Notes: generated from the letters alone by a model not told the origin. Counted from the first letter of the stretch, positions 24,345 to 37,019 are shown. The stretch: DNA of 64,000 nucleotides from Blasia pusilla (GCA_050084515.1 CM114272.1:6138001-6202000); one strand, 5' to 3'. Program-made: numbers and translations.

Positions 24345-26345
24345 ATGCAGTGCACCTTAGGATCAAACTCAATTGAAGAGTTTTCTAAGGTTAACAGGAT
24401 TCTATTGAAGATTTGTCAAAGGTTTTGCTCAAATTGTAAAATCCTTGACAACTTTACTAGGGAAAGGACAAAAATGGAATTGGGGTACATCATAAGAGAT
24501 TGGTTTTCAATCATTAAAGGATACCTTGATCAAAGCCCTTATTTTGAAGTGGTATGATCCTAATCGATCCATCAAGTTGGCTATAGATGCTTGAGGTACT
24601 AGCATTTGAGGAGTATTACAACAAGAATGGGAAGATAGATAACATACTATTGCCTTCTTTTCTTGCAAGTTGGTACGAGTGGAGCAAACTACCCTACAGT
24701 AGAGTGAGAAGAACATGCTATTATATTGGAAACATTACTTGGGCGATAAGGAGTTTTTATGGAGACTGATTGCAAGCCCTTGCTCTACTTAGAGTCCCAA
24801 AAGGATCGAAGCTCTCCAAAGGCCAAATTTGATAGGTAGAATAACGACAACAATTCACCATGAAAATTATCTATATAGATGGAAAGAAATAGTTGGCAAA
24901 CATCTTGACTCGCATACCACAGATGAATAATATTATATTTGAAGTGTAGATTCACTCTAGTTGATGGAAAACATTGACCGAAGCCACAAGGAGGATGAAG
25001 AAATCATAGTTTCTATTCAAACCAATAAAATACTCAAGGCTCAAGGATTGGTTTTCCATAAAGGTAAAGTATGGATCCCACAAAATCCATTGTTACGCAC
25101 TCAAGTATTATTTGAAGCTCACGACATAGTCATTGCAGATCATATGGAAGCTGAATTTTTTTTGAAGGGATTACAATGGGCATACTATTGGCCAAAATGA
25201 GAGAAGATATTGAGTTATATGCAAAGAGTTGTATGATTTGTCAATAAATCAAGGCAAATAACATAAAACTAGCAGGAGTGTTAGAGCCCATCTGAACACC
25301 TCAAAAATATTGGAAACAAGTCACAATGGATCTTTTCGGTGAGCTACTATCTATGATCACGAGATATAATTCTATTGTACTCTTCGTGGATAGACTAAGC
25401 AAGATGATATACCTTCATCCGACCATGAAGACTGTCACTACACCAGAGTTGGCTAGGATTTATATCGAAAGAGTCTTTGTCCATCATGGTCTTTCTAAAG
25501 TGCATTTCATTGATAAAGGAACCCATTTCACAAGTCTATTTTGGAAGGCTTTATTCCAATTTCTCCAAACTAAACTAGCAATGTCTATAACTTATCACCC
25601 TCAAATCGATGGACAAACTGAAAGGGCCAACCGTACCATTGAAGATATGCTATGCGCCTAAACATTAGAGGATCAACAAGGATGAGACTCATTGTTACCC
25701 TTAGTAGAGTTCTAATATAATAGCTCCATGAACTCTTCCACTAAGGTGACACCTTTCCTTTCAATGCAAAACAAACATCCCTTAATTTCTTCTAGTCTCA
25801 CTCAAATAGGGAAAATTTTGAGGGAATCCACAAAGATAGCACAAGTTAATGAGTTTCTCGACCAGGATCTAGAAATTAGTTCAACTTACTAAGGAGAAGC
25901 TAAGTTGAATAATGCCCAAAATTGACAAAAATAACATATAGATGCTCATTGTTAGGATATCTAGGTTTTTAAAGAGGACAATGTTTGGTTAGCAACAACC
26001 AATTTATCATTAGAAGGAGTTTATAAGCTTAATCCTTGCTATATTAGGCCTTTCACTATCCTATAAAAAGTTAGCGTTGTGGCGTATAAGCTAGACCTAC
26101 CGATGTATATGAAAATCCATCATATGTTTCACGTTTCTCTTTCTCGACCGTTTATCCCACGACCTAAAATATTTGAGGATAATATTCGCCCTCCACCACT
26201 TCCTCAAATAGAAGGACATCATAAAAAAATTTGAAGTGGAATATATTTTGAAGAAAGGCAGTCGAGGAGCCCATCACCAACTAGTCGAATAATTGGTCCA
26301 ATGGAAAGGACATATAGTATTTAAGGCTACATGATAACCCTAAGC
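24345..26345 (+). pseudogene. decayed Ty3/gypsy pol, RNase H-integrase-chromodomain
   Basis: In order: an RNase H remnant over about 24520-24780 (IAFFSCKLV..EQ in another frame), the integrase zinc-binding region at 24961-25200 (H2C2 remnant, LQWAYYWPK), the integrase core at 25326-25661 (VDRLSKMIYLHP, then DKGTHFTS, then YHPQIDGQTERANRTIE), and a C-terminal region near 26090-26300 (HHMFHVSLSRPF, then EVEYILKKGSRGAHH) typical of chromodomain-bearing gypsy elements. Multiple stops and frameshifts make it non-functional. No LTRs were found by eye. Confidence 0.75.
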
Positions 26346-27740
26346 TAACTTGGCCAACGCACCCTTAATTGTGTAAGAGTTTGAAAGTTCTCACAACGAG
26401 GACGTTGTGTCTTAAATGGGGTGAGGTTTGTAACCATCCTTTGGTTACAGCAAAAGTATTCAACAACAACAACATCAAATTCTTAGCTTTTTTCATGGAT
26501 AAGGGTCTACATATAGTTGCCAAACAATTTCAAGACCTCTAGTACACATTAATCTAAAACAAGCGCTATGCTAAACTTACATGATCCTCAGATGGTTTTG
26601 AACTTGAGTTCCCTTATGCAAGATACTTTGCAATTCTTCTTCACATACCTCTATGTGAAAAGAATGCGATTGTGAGAGTACAAACACACTAACATCCACA
26701 AATATCACACTCAATTATCTATTATGGTATGTGGATGTAGACTGGACATACAAGAAATTGGCTGCACTTTGAAATTCAACGTGTAACTCGGCTGTTTTTT
26801 AAGGTGGGGCTGCTTGGCCCACTCTACTCATGCTCTTACATATAGCAACCTTCTACAAGAACAAAAAAAAAATGTTAGATGAAGCACATAAGCGTATAAG
26901 ACTCGAGGTCGCCACCAAAGTCTCGTCAGAAATTATGATTCACAACAAAAGAGATTCACGATTGGTTTTGCATGAATTAGTGGCCAAATAGGAATAGAAT
27001 CACAAACCTAGATTAAAGCATGAATAACGTAACTCTTATAGGCGGATCAAAGACAACTTACAGATTTGTGTCAATTAGACTACTTTGCGTGCGGTACTCT
27101 TTGGAGCTTCTTCATCCAAACCCTCTTGCTTATGTGCCTTTTTCTTTCTCCTAGCCTTGTGGGAAGGGGACGCAAAGTCTGAGTTTTCTTGAGTTTCCAA
27201 CTAAACTAAATTTTCTTCCCCCACACTAGACTTTCTCTTACTTTTGGGCATCTTAAATTTTTATTAAGACTCGGCTAGTATTCTCTTTGGCACATGAGGG
27301 AGGTGATGTTGAGTCCAAAATGCTCTTCCCAACCCTTGAAGCCTTGCGTTTTTCTTTGAATTACACGTGCCTACATGACTTTTGTTCTTTTTTTGGGATT
27401 GGCCAAACTTATTCTAGGAATGGCCATTGATACACAATCAAGTTGACTTGAGTAAAACCTAAGATTAGCAAAGAAAAGCACCTTGAATAATATGATAAGC
27501 CTCTTATCAACAAATCGAATAAAAAGACAATTTGCCTCATTTATACTAACTTTGTTTTATATTTCTCTAATAGTTGAGTTATTCTTCATCCAAACCTCTT
27601 GTCGTCATGTTAAATAAAGAATATCCACCAAAGGCACGTGAAAACTTAGTGGGCTTCACTTTTCAAACGAGAGTTTTCAACAGAATGATTGAATGAAACT
27701 AACTTTTTCCCTGCATTGCGATAACATACTCCTCAAAAAA
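26346..27740. other. AT-rich spacer, no gene recognised
   Basis: Nothing recognised. It lies between the decayed gypsy pol and the MULE remnant and may include their flanks. Confidence 0.35.
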
Positions 27741-28960
27741 CTTCCTAGCGTGTTTTATATTTTCTCTCAAGTGTTAAGCACACATGCTATGGATATTACG
27801 CAGGAATATTCAATTCACAACATAAACGAGTCCCTTTTCTCGAAGATCCTAAGGTAGTCATTGTCTCTAATTTTTTAGTCCCTTTTGTCTCATTGGAGAC
27901 AATAACTACCTTAAGATCTTTGAGAATTGCCTTCCTCAAGTATGAACAAAACCATTCCTAATACTTGTTGCTCTTACGAGGACCTATGCTATACGCCAAT
28001 ATTATGGTGTTGGAATTTCCATCCAAGATAGAGGAAATGAATATTTGTATGGGGTATTTCTTATTCTTGGAATGACATGCATCTAGATTGACTACCTTTT
28101 GGGCGAAGGGAGTGACCAACTTCACGACTGATGGAGAAATAAAGAGCCTCTTGAATATACACATTTCGGGATTCCAAATGTCCCAAGAAGCCACTGCCAA
28201 TGGATCAGCCTCCTTCACTGCATCAATAAAGGCAAGAATCATATGAAACCCAACCCGTTCACCCCCATTCATCCAATCCTAACATATCTCCTTGCACTTC
28301 CATGCAGGGCAGTAAGTTGTCTGTTTCTTGTAGTTTCTTGAAAATGGGAATGCTCGATTGATTTTTAATTGTGTCAGCTAGAATCAATGCAAGCCACTTT
28401 GCCTTGTAAGTGAGACCCTTCCATATATGAATATGACCTAGATATGTATAATTCAAATTGCAAACGGTTAACTTACAAGCACCTGATTTTTTGTGGCGTT
28501 GGTATCATACTGTCCATTCACATACTTGCTCCTTCCCCTTATTAATTCCCATATACTTGGAAAATTGGCCACAACACCATTCCTAGATGTAAGATTCATA
28601 TGAAGGTGATTACCATCTGTACTGGCAGCCCAACGCTTGCGTTCTCTATGTAATACTTCACCCAGGTGCATCGAAGGTTTTGTGAATGAATTCTTGAAAA
28701 ATTGGTTGGTTAGGTCTCCTACTATATTGTGGACGCCATGGTGGTTCTATTCCAAAGGAGTTCTTGGAGTTCTAGGATCTTGCAACACTTGACTTTGCCC
28801 CCAAACATTTCCCACAGGGATGAGCACAACTTCTTTTCGGAATGAATTCTCCCTCTTCCCACTAAAATGATATTTAGGTGCCAGCCTAGGGCAACGATGA
28901 TTAGCCACAACCAAATCTTTGAATTTAGCCACCGTGGAGGCTTCCCCGACCATAGATGCT
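27741..28960 (-). pseudogene. MULE (Mutator-like) transposase fragment
   Basis: The clearest block is 28272-27958 on the minus strand. FKRLFISPSVVK leads to VVNLDACHSKNKKYPIQI with the first catalytic Asp, then DGNSNTIILAYSI. The frame continues past a stop into a W-F-L-like segment (EWFCSYLRKAILKDLKVVIV). Upstream minus-strand pieces at 28456-28259 and 28671-28468 fit the N-terminal and zinc-finger regions. The pieces lie in different frames with stops, so the gene is dead. No terminal inverted repeats were recognised. Confidence 0.65.
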
Positions 28961-31110
28961 ATTGAGGCTTACTTGAGTGTAGCCATTGGTGAGTGAATTT
29001 CTTGTCCATCTTGAAGAATTTCTGCCGCTAATGATCAATCCCACACTTTACCCATCTTTTCCTAAGTGAATATCTTGTCCATCTTAAAGGAATTGAGCCG
29101 CCAATGAGCAATCCCACACCTTACCCACCTTTTCCTCACTGGCTTAATTTTTTTGAACATCAAATAAATGCCCAATCACTTCAGGCGTGTTGAGGACATC
29201 TTCTCTCGTTTTAGCTTCCCCTTGCGGTTCTTTGAGTTTGGATGCAACTTGAACACGTTGCCTAAGTTTGGATCCTAATTCCTAAACCCTTTAGAGCCAG
29301 GGATTGCTGATTAGTGTTGAAATGGACATCTATACTACAAGTAATGTCTTGTAACGGTATTTGGTGAACTAAATCCGGTTCTATGTCCCATTCATCCACG
29401 TCCTCCTCTTCACTTTTATAAATTCAGTCTCCATTGATGTCATTTGGAACACCTTTCCCTCGTATCTTAGTATGTATTTGCAGATCCAAAGTGTAGACAA
29501 TTTCTTTTTGCATAGTGCTTTGCTCTTGAATGGAATGATCACCAACAATCTAGACTAGGACAAATTCAATCTTGCCAGAAGTGGAGGAGAGGTCCTTCAG
29601 CTGAATAAGAGCAGCTTGCCTTTGGACTACACAAAACACTCACTTGCTTAGGCGCATGTACAAGAAAAACTAGTATTCCCCATAATTACTTAATAGCCTC
29701 CGTAAGTATAATTGCTTAAGTTTTGAAAGTGATTACCTTCTTCCAAAGTGAACCCTTGAAGATTGGGCTCATTGTTGAGCCTATAAGATCTTCACAACTC
29801 AAGTGTAACTCTAGAGTCATTAATTAATGAAGGTCCATACAACAAACATCTCTTCTTTTCTTGGTGACTGCACTGATCACTTCCTTCTTATCCATGAGAA
29901 AATGAGGAGCATCAGACATAAGCAACTCGTGTACTAGGACTCCACGTTGCTCACTACCATCCATTTTGAAAGTTGGTAGCTGACATAGAAGAGAATTAAC
30001 AGCTCGATGAATAGTGGCATGTAAGAGAATGAATAGTGTTGACGGAGAATAAACAATAAACATCTTGGTTGGTTGGTTGGTTGGTTGGTTGAGAATAAAC
30101 AAATGCATTCCACACTATCTTCCTCTATGTTCCTTACAATAGTAGTTTACAAGAACAAGTGGGGTATCTTGTTGAAGATCATACGTGCCATGCTCAGGGT
30201 GTCCACTAAGTTTAAAATTTCCCAGAGGCCACAAAGATTACATTAGTTCCTAGGAGGCCCATTAAACCAATTTCCGTAAACAAGATAGGGAATAATTTTC
30301 ATATGAAAGATTCTATTATTAGAAAAGAGTGGACTTGGATTCCTCGAACCTTTTGAGTATTTCCTTTCTTACTTCCCACGGGTTCTCTCAATCTTACCCT
30401 AGCTACATAAAATATAACGTTCCAGTCCTTGTAACTTCTATTACATTTCGTCTTGAGTATGCCAATCACAATAGCTAAATTACGTATACTTCCCTTATCT
30501 CAACCCTTAAGACGGGCGACCAATAAGTAGGCATAAAATTTCCTTAATTGACCAGGAATTGAAAGACCTGGATATTAGATAGGCCTCTTCTTCTCAACCA
30601 CTTCTTGTAGTGCACATAACGAAAAGAAGTGCTACCAAAAGGAAAATAAATTAAATCCATAACTAAGTTTATTATATTGCACAGGGAGGCATAAGAAGAA
30701 AACACTATGAGTAAGTTAAACCGAGGTTACATTGGGAGATGCAAGACCTTGGCCTTCTCAATATGGCAAAAGACTCAACCAAAATACTAATCAAGAATTC
30801 CTACACTATGATGCCTCAAGAGGTTTTGAAGGTGCCTCCTCATTGATGTCCAATCATAAACTAACCATAAGATTAAATCGACCATCCAATTCTTTGTCAA
30901 CATGATCCTCTACTCTAACATGTCAGTAGAGATACTAATAATTGTCACTCAATATCTTGCAGAGTGGAGAGCACTGGCGAAAGAGCCTATGAGTGCTATA
31001 GATGTCATTTTGACTTGCCAAGTCTACTAAGAGCAACATGATTAGTCCCTTCACTCCATTGCATGGCACGGGCTGCCCACTAGTAGGAGTAAACATACAC
31101 TTTATTTATA
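28961..31110. other. AT-rich spacer with TTGG microsatellite
   Basis: No gene recognised. A (GGTT)n run of about six units lies at 30065-30091. The minus-strand frame over it (30108-29824) is low-complexity at its N-terminus and matches nothing I know. Confidence 0.4.
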
Positions 31111-31113
31111 AGG

Positions 31114-31190
31114 AAATATTACTCTGATTAAAATTTTTTGAACGAGGAATGAGTTTATTAACCCCTTTATATGCATGCAAAATCCAAAAA
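31114..31190 (+). repeat. flank repeat Z, left copy
   Basis: A block of about 70 bp (AAATATTACT.TGATTAAA, ending ..CCTTTATATGCATGC) also occurs in the same orientation at 49288-49355, just outside the other end of the nested retrotransposon block. The copies differ at roughly one base in ten. Confidence 0.7.
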
Positions 31191-31620
31191 TGGTCGAGTC
31201 TTCCCTTTGCGCGCCCCCCCATCCATAGCGGAGTTTCGGGCCCCGAGATCCCATGGCCCCTTGGCAGAGAAACAGAGCGCGGATTGATCGAGGTCACCGC
31301 GGAGATGGGCGCTCGCTTTTCTCGGGAGGTTCAGGCTTCCCGCAGTTGCGGTCTCCCCTGGATCGCGCGCACAAGGGTCTTGGCCTCGGAGGGTCCGGGC
31401 TGCTGCCGTGCGCGTGACCTTGGGTCAAAGCTTGGGCGGAGGATCACTTCACTCGTCCTAGTCAAGGGTTCAGGCCCGTGGCGGGGCAGGGAAGGGGTCT
31501 AGGCTGCACCCCCTAGTAGAACTCGAGCGGGACCGTGAGGGCTCAGACCTGGGCCGATGCCGCCCAACCGCGGCATGGGGGAAGGGGTCCAGGCTGCACC
31601 ACCTAGCCCCGGAACTAGGA
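31191..31620. other. GC-rich segment before element A
   Basis: GC-rich and unlike its AT-rich surroundings. It contains a direct repeat: GGGAAGGGGTCTAGGCTGCA near 31491 and a close variant near 31578. No coding family recognised. Confidence 0.4.
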
Positions 31621-32345
31621 TGTTGCATAGTATATTTTGAACCCGCGAACCCAAGCACGCCGCCACCAGGTATAACCGATCATCATTGTTTACTTGAATC
31701 GGGGTATGACGAGGTTACCGGGAAAAATGCCACTCAAAGTCCACCATGCGCAAAGGTGTAGGTTGCAATTGTTCAAGGTCTAGGTTGCATCTGTACTAGT
31801 TGAGAGTCAGCGGTATGACAAACAGAGTTGGCGCGGTGCTAACTAGGGCGGCCGCCAAAACCGCCGCCCCAAACCGTGTCGTGATAGCCATAACCGTGAA
31901 GGCACAGGGAGAGAAGCCAAGGGCAGGTGGACCGTCGTAAGTACCAAGGGTACTTGGAACCAGATGCGAGTTTGGGTACGAGAGTATGTCCTAGTTGTGG
32001 GGCGTGAAGGAGCCAAACTTCCGCGGCAGTCTCAAAACCCGGCAGGAGTCGAGTTCGGTATAATTGCAATACGGGGGTCAAAACGGGGGTTGTTTTTGGG
32101 GTTCTTGCATGCGTTGGAAAACTGGGAAGCAAGCACTTCCATTGCGGGGTCGTGGGCAGTGAGATGAGAATCAAAGAAATCAGGGTTTATGATGGAAGAT
32201 GCAGGGCTGCTATGAAATCGAAAGGAAGTGCAACCTGAAGGCATGAGGCGGACTCTCGGGAGGTGGAGTGTAGCGCGTGTTTGGGGCGAGTAGGTTCGAG
32301 CAAGCTTGGGCAAGATTCTTGGATGGGTGTTTGCTGCTAGAGAAG
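31621..32345 (+). repeat. 5' LTR of element A
   Basis: It starts TGTTGCATAG, continues with GAACCCGCGAACCCAAGC, and ends just before the primer-binding site. It is the inverted counterpart of 48545-49288; matching stretches include TAGTTGAGAGT.AGCGG and GCGGCCGCC. Confidence 0.7.
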
Positions 32346-32546
32346 TTTGGTATCAGCTCAGGGTCAGTTTAATTAGAGTGTCTTTGTCTTTGAGATAGAG
32401 CTAGAAGTTCCCTGGTTCAGCCTAGAAGTGAGTCACGCGAAAGCGTTGCCAAAATCAGGTTGGCTGGCTGAGCTCTGAGTGTGCTTCCCTGGATTGCTCC
32501 TAATGTGGAGAACTGAGCCCTTGTGATCAGAAATCAGAGAGTGTGA

Positions 32547-33450
32547 GTGGGTAGAGCTAGAGCCAAACTCCGAGAGGTTTGGTGGCGCGCCGGGATTTTG
32601 AGTGATGAAGTGATGAACCTGAGTTTATTTGAGTCATGGGAATTGGCTATGTTGTTGTATCTACACTATTTTGCTCACACGTGGTGGTTCACGTACGCTT
32701 GTTCCCACTTAGGAGAAGTGGCTCGTCGCTGGTTGATGGCGATGCAACGTGAGCGTGAAGCCGCCGCACAGCCGCCCATTAGCACTTGGGAGAAGCTGAA
32801 GCAATTGATGAAAGCGCGGCTAGTGCCCGCCAATGAATATGTACTTAGACGCAAGGCATTGGAGTCTTTACGTCAGACCAACAATATTTGCTATCCCATA
32901 TTTGAATTTGGTGACTTGGCATTTCTAGAGGGAATGACGAATGTGGAAGAGAGGCGCTATCCGTTCATCGTAGGATTACAACACTTCTACGCCATGAAGG
33001 TGGAAAAGTGGGGAGATGAGTTGTCGCTGGAAGCCGTGTTTAAGAAGTTGGAGAATGTGGAATTTGCGTGGTGAGAGCACGCTGGTCCGGCGACAACTAG
33101 ACCGGTAGCACTAGAGTTCAAACCGGCCAGACGATGGAGAATTGGCAAAGAGAGCCGCCAGATTCAAGGCTGCGGACAACCGGGATTTAGTGTGCAATTC
33201 AGCACTACAGCGCGGGGATCTGGCGCCCTGCCACCACGAGCTAGATCTGAAGGTTCATCGGTGGGGTCAATTCTAAACCGGGCCGCCCAGACGCAGGCCC
33301 AAAACACGGGCGCACCAACCAGATTTGAGACACCAAGATCTGGAACGCGGGGAAATTTGGCAGCGATGCCGCGCAGATCTTTGGTGATGCCTGCTCTGTC
33401 TGATGCACATCATTGTTTTTGGTGGGACATTTTGTGAAGGAATGCCTGAA
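32547..33450 (+). pseudogene. element A gag
   Basis: The frame 32547-33074 has the retrotransposon gag signature: FAHTWWFTYACSHLGEVARR, then W..LKQLMKARLVP, then the Y..LESLRQTN and V..RYPFIVGLQHFY blocks. A stop at 33072 separates it from the basic, arginine-rich tail and a decayed zinc-knuckle segment (CFWWDIL near 33420). It pairs with the inverted gag of element B. Confidence 0.7.
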
Positions 33451-34272
33451 CACTGCCCTACTCTTCGCTGATGGCGAGCATGTAGATGAAGTGGATCAGC
33501 AAGACGCCATCGGCGACACTAGAACCATTGAAGGCGTGTCTAAATTGGGATCAGGTATGCCTGAACTTGGTACTGCAGTGAATAGATGTTTGCCATGGGT
33601 GCGCATGTCCATTAAAGGGAAAGCTATGTATTCCTTGTTGGACACGGGGGCTAATGTGAATGTGATGAATAGATCAGAGAGTAAGAGTCTTGGGCTTGCC
33701 GTAACCAAGATAGTTCATCCCTTATTACTTCGGTTTGCTCAAGGATCTACGCAGGTGGATAGAAAATGTATGTCGGTTCCGTTTTTGATAGGAAACACGG
33801 AGCGCAGATCGGAATTCTTGCTGATGGACTTATCGGAATCATTTATGGGAATTCTCTCTTGGAGTTGGTTGCGGAAATTCAAAGCCATAGTTAATGTCCA
33901 CGAGGGATTTCTGTCCATTTACAAGAGATATGGATATTGGGAACAAGTTCCCTTGCTGAGGGCGCCTAAAACCGTGGAGGATCCCGAAGCTATGGTGCTG
34001 CAATTTAGTGAAGCGCGGGTAACCCACCAGGTTGCTCCACGCGTCAGTTTTTGAAAAATTGCTAAAAACTGCCGATGAGGCTTGAACAGTTTTGCTATCA
34101 CAAGTCCCAATAGAATCTAAACGCCCTCACTTTAATCCGTAAGATGCCCCATTTCATCCCGATATGCAGGCCTTGCTAGAGCGTTACGCTGATATAATGC
34201 CTAAAGAACTCTTGCCTGAAGTGCCGCCTAGGCACACGCTTGATCACAAGATCAAGATTCAGTTGAGCGCAG
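33413..34272 (+). pseudogene. element A protease, truncated before RT
   Basis: The retropepsin motif is intact: SLLDTGANVNVMNRSESKSL, with the catalytic DTGA. Downstream the frame shifts and stops near 34053 and ends at the junction with element B. The corresponding site in B reads DIGA. Confidence 0.75.
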
Positions 34273-34311
34273 CATGCTTGGGTTCGCGGGTTCAGAATAT
34301 TCTCCATGACA
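34273..34311 (-). repeat. stub of element B 3' LTR
   Basis: On the minus strand the LTR starts TGTCATGGAGAATATTC and continues GAACCCGCGAACCC for about 39 bases before it is cut at the junction with element A. It is directly preceded by a polypurine tract, TGGGGAGAG (34312-34320). Confidence 0.7.
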
Positions 34312-35013
34312 CTCTCCCCAACAAGTTGAAGATCTCCACCTCAAGATCTGAAGATCCGCCATTGGACCACCTGCAATCACCATGTTGTTTGGGAGCGAGT
34401 CCGCGTCCCATAACCTGCCCGCCATCAAGGAGCAACTTCGTCCTCCTTGCTGCGATCACAAGCGCAGGTTAGTGAGGCCTTGGCCTTCACCACCAAGTTT
34501 TGACTTTAGGCAGATTTAGGGTAACCAGTCCTCATGAATTAGGTCATTAGGACTAGTTACCTTCTTGACCTTGGGGATCATCGGGACTGGTTACCTTCTT
34601 CATCCCAGGATCATCGGGACTAGCTACCTTCATGATCTGTGGTGCTCCTTTGATCAGGCTTTGTCTTGGTCATTGAGGCTGGTTACTCGCGATAATGCTC
34701 CTTGTCTCCTTCTAGCTTCAAGGTTGAATCATCATTCGAACCAGCCAACCTTCACCCTTCTAGGACATGGCTGCCCAAGAAATTCTTCCGGGTCCCTAAG
34801 TTCCGAGACGTAGGCGTGTGATCAGTGGGCGACGAGCTGGTCCGTATACAGGCGTGTCTAAACCTATGTGAGGTCAAGTTGATCAGGCTGCCCCATTGCA
34901 CTGGTCATCAACACCCCGATTTCCCACACCACCCGCCTCCACCAACCACTTTCCGAAACTTGTTAGCGTACAACGTTGGTCTGCCGCGCTCTTGGCCTCA
35001 TTCTCTTATGATC
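34312..35013 (-). pseudogene. element B 3' internal segment beyond the C insertion
   Basis: This is the part of element B downstream of its chromodomain, separated from 44114 by element C. On the minus strand it starts at the insertion site and runs to the polypurine tract and LTR stub. No further domain is visible, and several short tandem repeats (GGATCATCGGGACT..TACCTTC units, 34540-34640) are present. Confidence 0.6.
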
Positions 35014-35018
35014 CGCTT
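35014..35018. other. target-site duplication of element C, low side
   Basis: CGCTT here matches CGCTT at 44114-44118, directly flanking the two ends of element C. Five bases is the normal Ty3/gypsy target duplication. Confidence 0.7.
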
Positions 35019-35599
35019 TGTCGTGCGAATCCACATCGTCATACAACATACATCGCTGACATACCATACTCACATACATACATAACATAGACGAGAGCAT
35101 CCACAAACATAAGTGTAGCACAACTGAAATCCGTGAAAGACCTACTGTCATAAAACACGTATAGAATCACATACAATTGAGCCAAACCCACTCCACGATG
35201 GGAGAATCTAGGTCGAAGCTTGCGGGAAACACCATAGCCAAGAGCTCTACTCACTACCAAGGCTAACTCCCAACGCAACAAGCTCAACTCAAAGAACTGA
35301 CTGTTCTTTGAGTGCACTCCACCTTATATCCTCCAACCTAAGAGCGGGCCCTACTAGAGAAGTCACCCTCAACTGAGTAACCCCCAACCCTATGTATGAA
35401 ATCGCATCTCTACCTAGACACTACGGCCCTACATAAGGTATGGCCTCTACTAGCACACTATACTCTACGACATAATCCGTTTGGTCATGATAGCTGTCGT
35501 GCGAATCCACATCGTCATACAACATACATCGCTGACATGCCATACTCACATACATACATAACATAGACGAGAGCATCCACAAACACAAGTGTACCACAA
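35019..35599 (-). repeat. 3' LTR of element C, repeat-core-repeat
   Basis: On the minus strand it starts TTGTGGTACAC directly after the polypurine tract (GGGGGGCGAG, 35600-35609) and ends GCACGACA next to the target duplication. A 105-bp block occurs at both ends (35495-35599 and 35019-35123) around a core of about 371 bp. The core holds an 11-bp inverted repeat, ACTCAAAGAAC/GTTCTTTGAGT. Confidence 0.75.
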
Positions 35600-35776
35600 C
35601 TCGCCCCCCTAACTGGCGGTTAGGTCCCTCTAACTCCCAGGTAGCCCTATACATCTACTACATGCTATACACCTTCTTGGATGCACGAATCAGAAGGCCG
35701 GGTGCTAGGTTGCCCCATCGTTAGTCGCACATCTGTAATCCATATCATGCAAAGATCAAGTCATCTACCTCTCCTA

Positions 35777-37019
35777 AGTACATCGAGGACAAACCCACCT
35801 TCTAGTAGGAACAGCATCCATACGTGGAGTCAAACACATAATGTGCCAACCCCTAGAACACCGATCACATACCAACATACGGGCTACGTTACCAGCAGAC
35901 CCACACAACATGCACCTCAAGCTAGCACGTATCATGGCTAAGCTTGAGTCAACAGTACCATCCACATTTGGAAGATGACATGGCGCACAATTACGCACAT
36001 GGTCCTTCCAAAAAACTCCATCATGACCCTCCAACATGAGAACTCCAGAAGCTAACACCTCGCGCACTCGTAAAATAGTGCGGCATGCCGTCACATCCAA
36101 CGTTGTCGGTGCAATCTGCTGCAAATAGATATAGTCCCCCACATGGAACCTACAAATCGATGGTCGATAACCTCCACCCCGAATGGTTGCATACCGCAAC
36201 GTATCCCTATGTTGAGTAATGGCAAGATTCTCAAAGGCTGTTGGCATAACTCTCCGAAAGAGTTCTCCCCGTTGAGAACACACTCTCATCCACATCTCTG
36301 GGTCATCAAGGTTCACCACCTCACTAGACTCCCAACGAATTGCTGCTGGCAAGTCTGGATCTCGGCCGTATGACAGAAAATAAGGTGAGAAGGAAGCCAA
36401 GGATGCTTGGCGACTGAACCTATACCCCATGGCTAACCATGGCAGCTGAATATCCCAGTCTCCAAGATGCCCTTCAGAGGCCATACTTGCCCAATGCCCT
36501 CTTCACCGCGTTTGAACCACACGCTCAGCCAAACCATCCGCCTCTGGATGATCTCGAGACGTGGTCCGATGATCAATCAACGCCTTGTCACACAAGACGA
36601 AACTCACCCCAAACTCAGATGTGGTCGGTCAGCACTTCAGCTGGTGCACCAAAATGACTAAGCACTCTATCAAAAAACGCATACGCCGTTCCCTCACTTG
36701 CCTTGTTAGGTAATGCCACCAACTCAATCCACTTGGAGAAGTGCTCCACCATCACCAACACATATCGATGATGTCATACAGTCAACGATAACAGTCCCGC
36801 AAAGTCCACACTCCAACGGTAATCCAACCCCATAATAGGAAAGGGGTGTAATTGTGGTGTAGGGGCATTGATTGATGCCCTCACCCGGTCACAAACCATA
36901 CAACATGACACCAACTGCTGCACCTGAGTATGCATGCCACGCCACCAATACTGACCAAGGAGTAAGCTATACGTACGCTTTACCCCAAAATGTCCCAACT
37001 CCTCATGGGCATGTCGCAC
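35777..37019 (-). pseudogene. element C integrase with C-terminal PHD finger
   Basis: The N-terminal zinc-binding domain (HEELGHFGVKRT, then C.VC) is at 37019-36880. The core (VMVEHFSKWIELV, then RVLSHFGAPAEVL, then DHPEADGLAERV) follows across stops and a frameshift over 36770-36490. The frame 36484-35774 continues with the C-terminal barrel region. Its last 47 residues form a textbook C4HC3 PHD finger: CMLC, 11 residues, CDRC, 4 residues, H, 2 residues, C, then WVCPRC. PHD fingers usually read histone H3 tails, so this may have targeted integration to chromatin, the role usually assigned to a chromodomain. The PHD part has no stop or gap. Confidence 0.8.

Larger units (their letters stand above)
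31621..34272 (+). mobile_element. element A: truncated Ty3/gypsy (LTR-gag-PR)
   Basis: A 5' LTR (31621-about 32345) is followed by a primer-binding site TGGTATCAG (32348-32356, the usual match to initiator tRNA-Met), gag (32547 onward) and protease (33413-34054). The sequence reaches the linker before reverse transcriptase (LDHKIKIQ near 34240) and then stops abruptly, joining the LTR tip of element B. A and B belong to the same family but lie in opposite orientation. Confidence 0.75.

Noticed and set aside
30064-30108. N-terminal Asn/Pro/Thr/Gln repeat protein on the minus strand
   Set aside because: It is a translated GGTT microsatellite with no downstream homology.
31149-31658. Open frames in the GC-rich segment before element A
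   Set aside because: They show no domain, and the region has an internal direct repeat and unusual composition; the coding appearance follows from GC content.
34963-35654. Minus-strand frames encoding similar Met/Val/Ser/Cys-rich peptides
   Set aside because: They translate the 105-bp block duplicated in the element C LTR, and one runs on into element B sequence.
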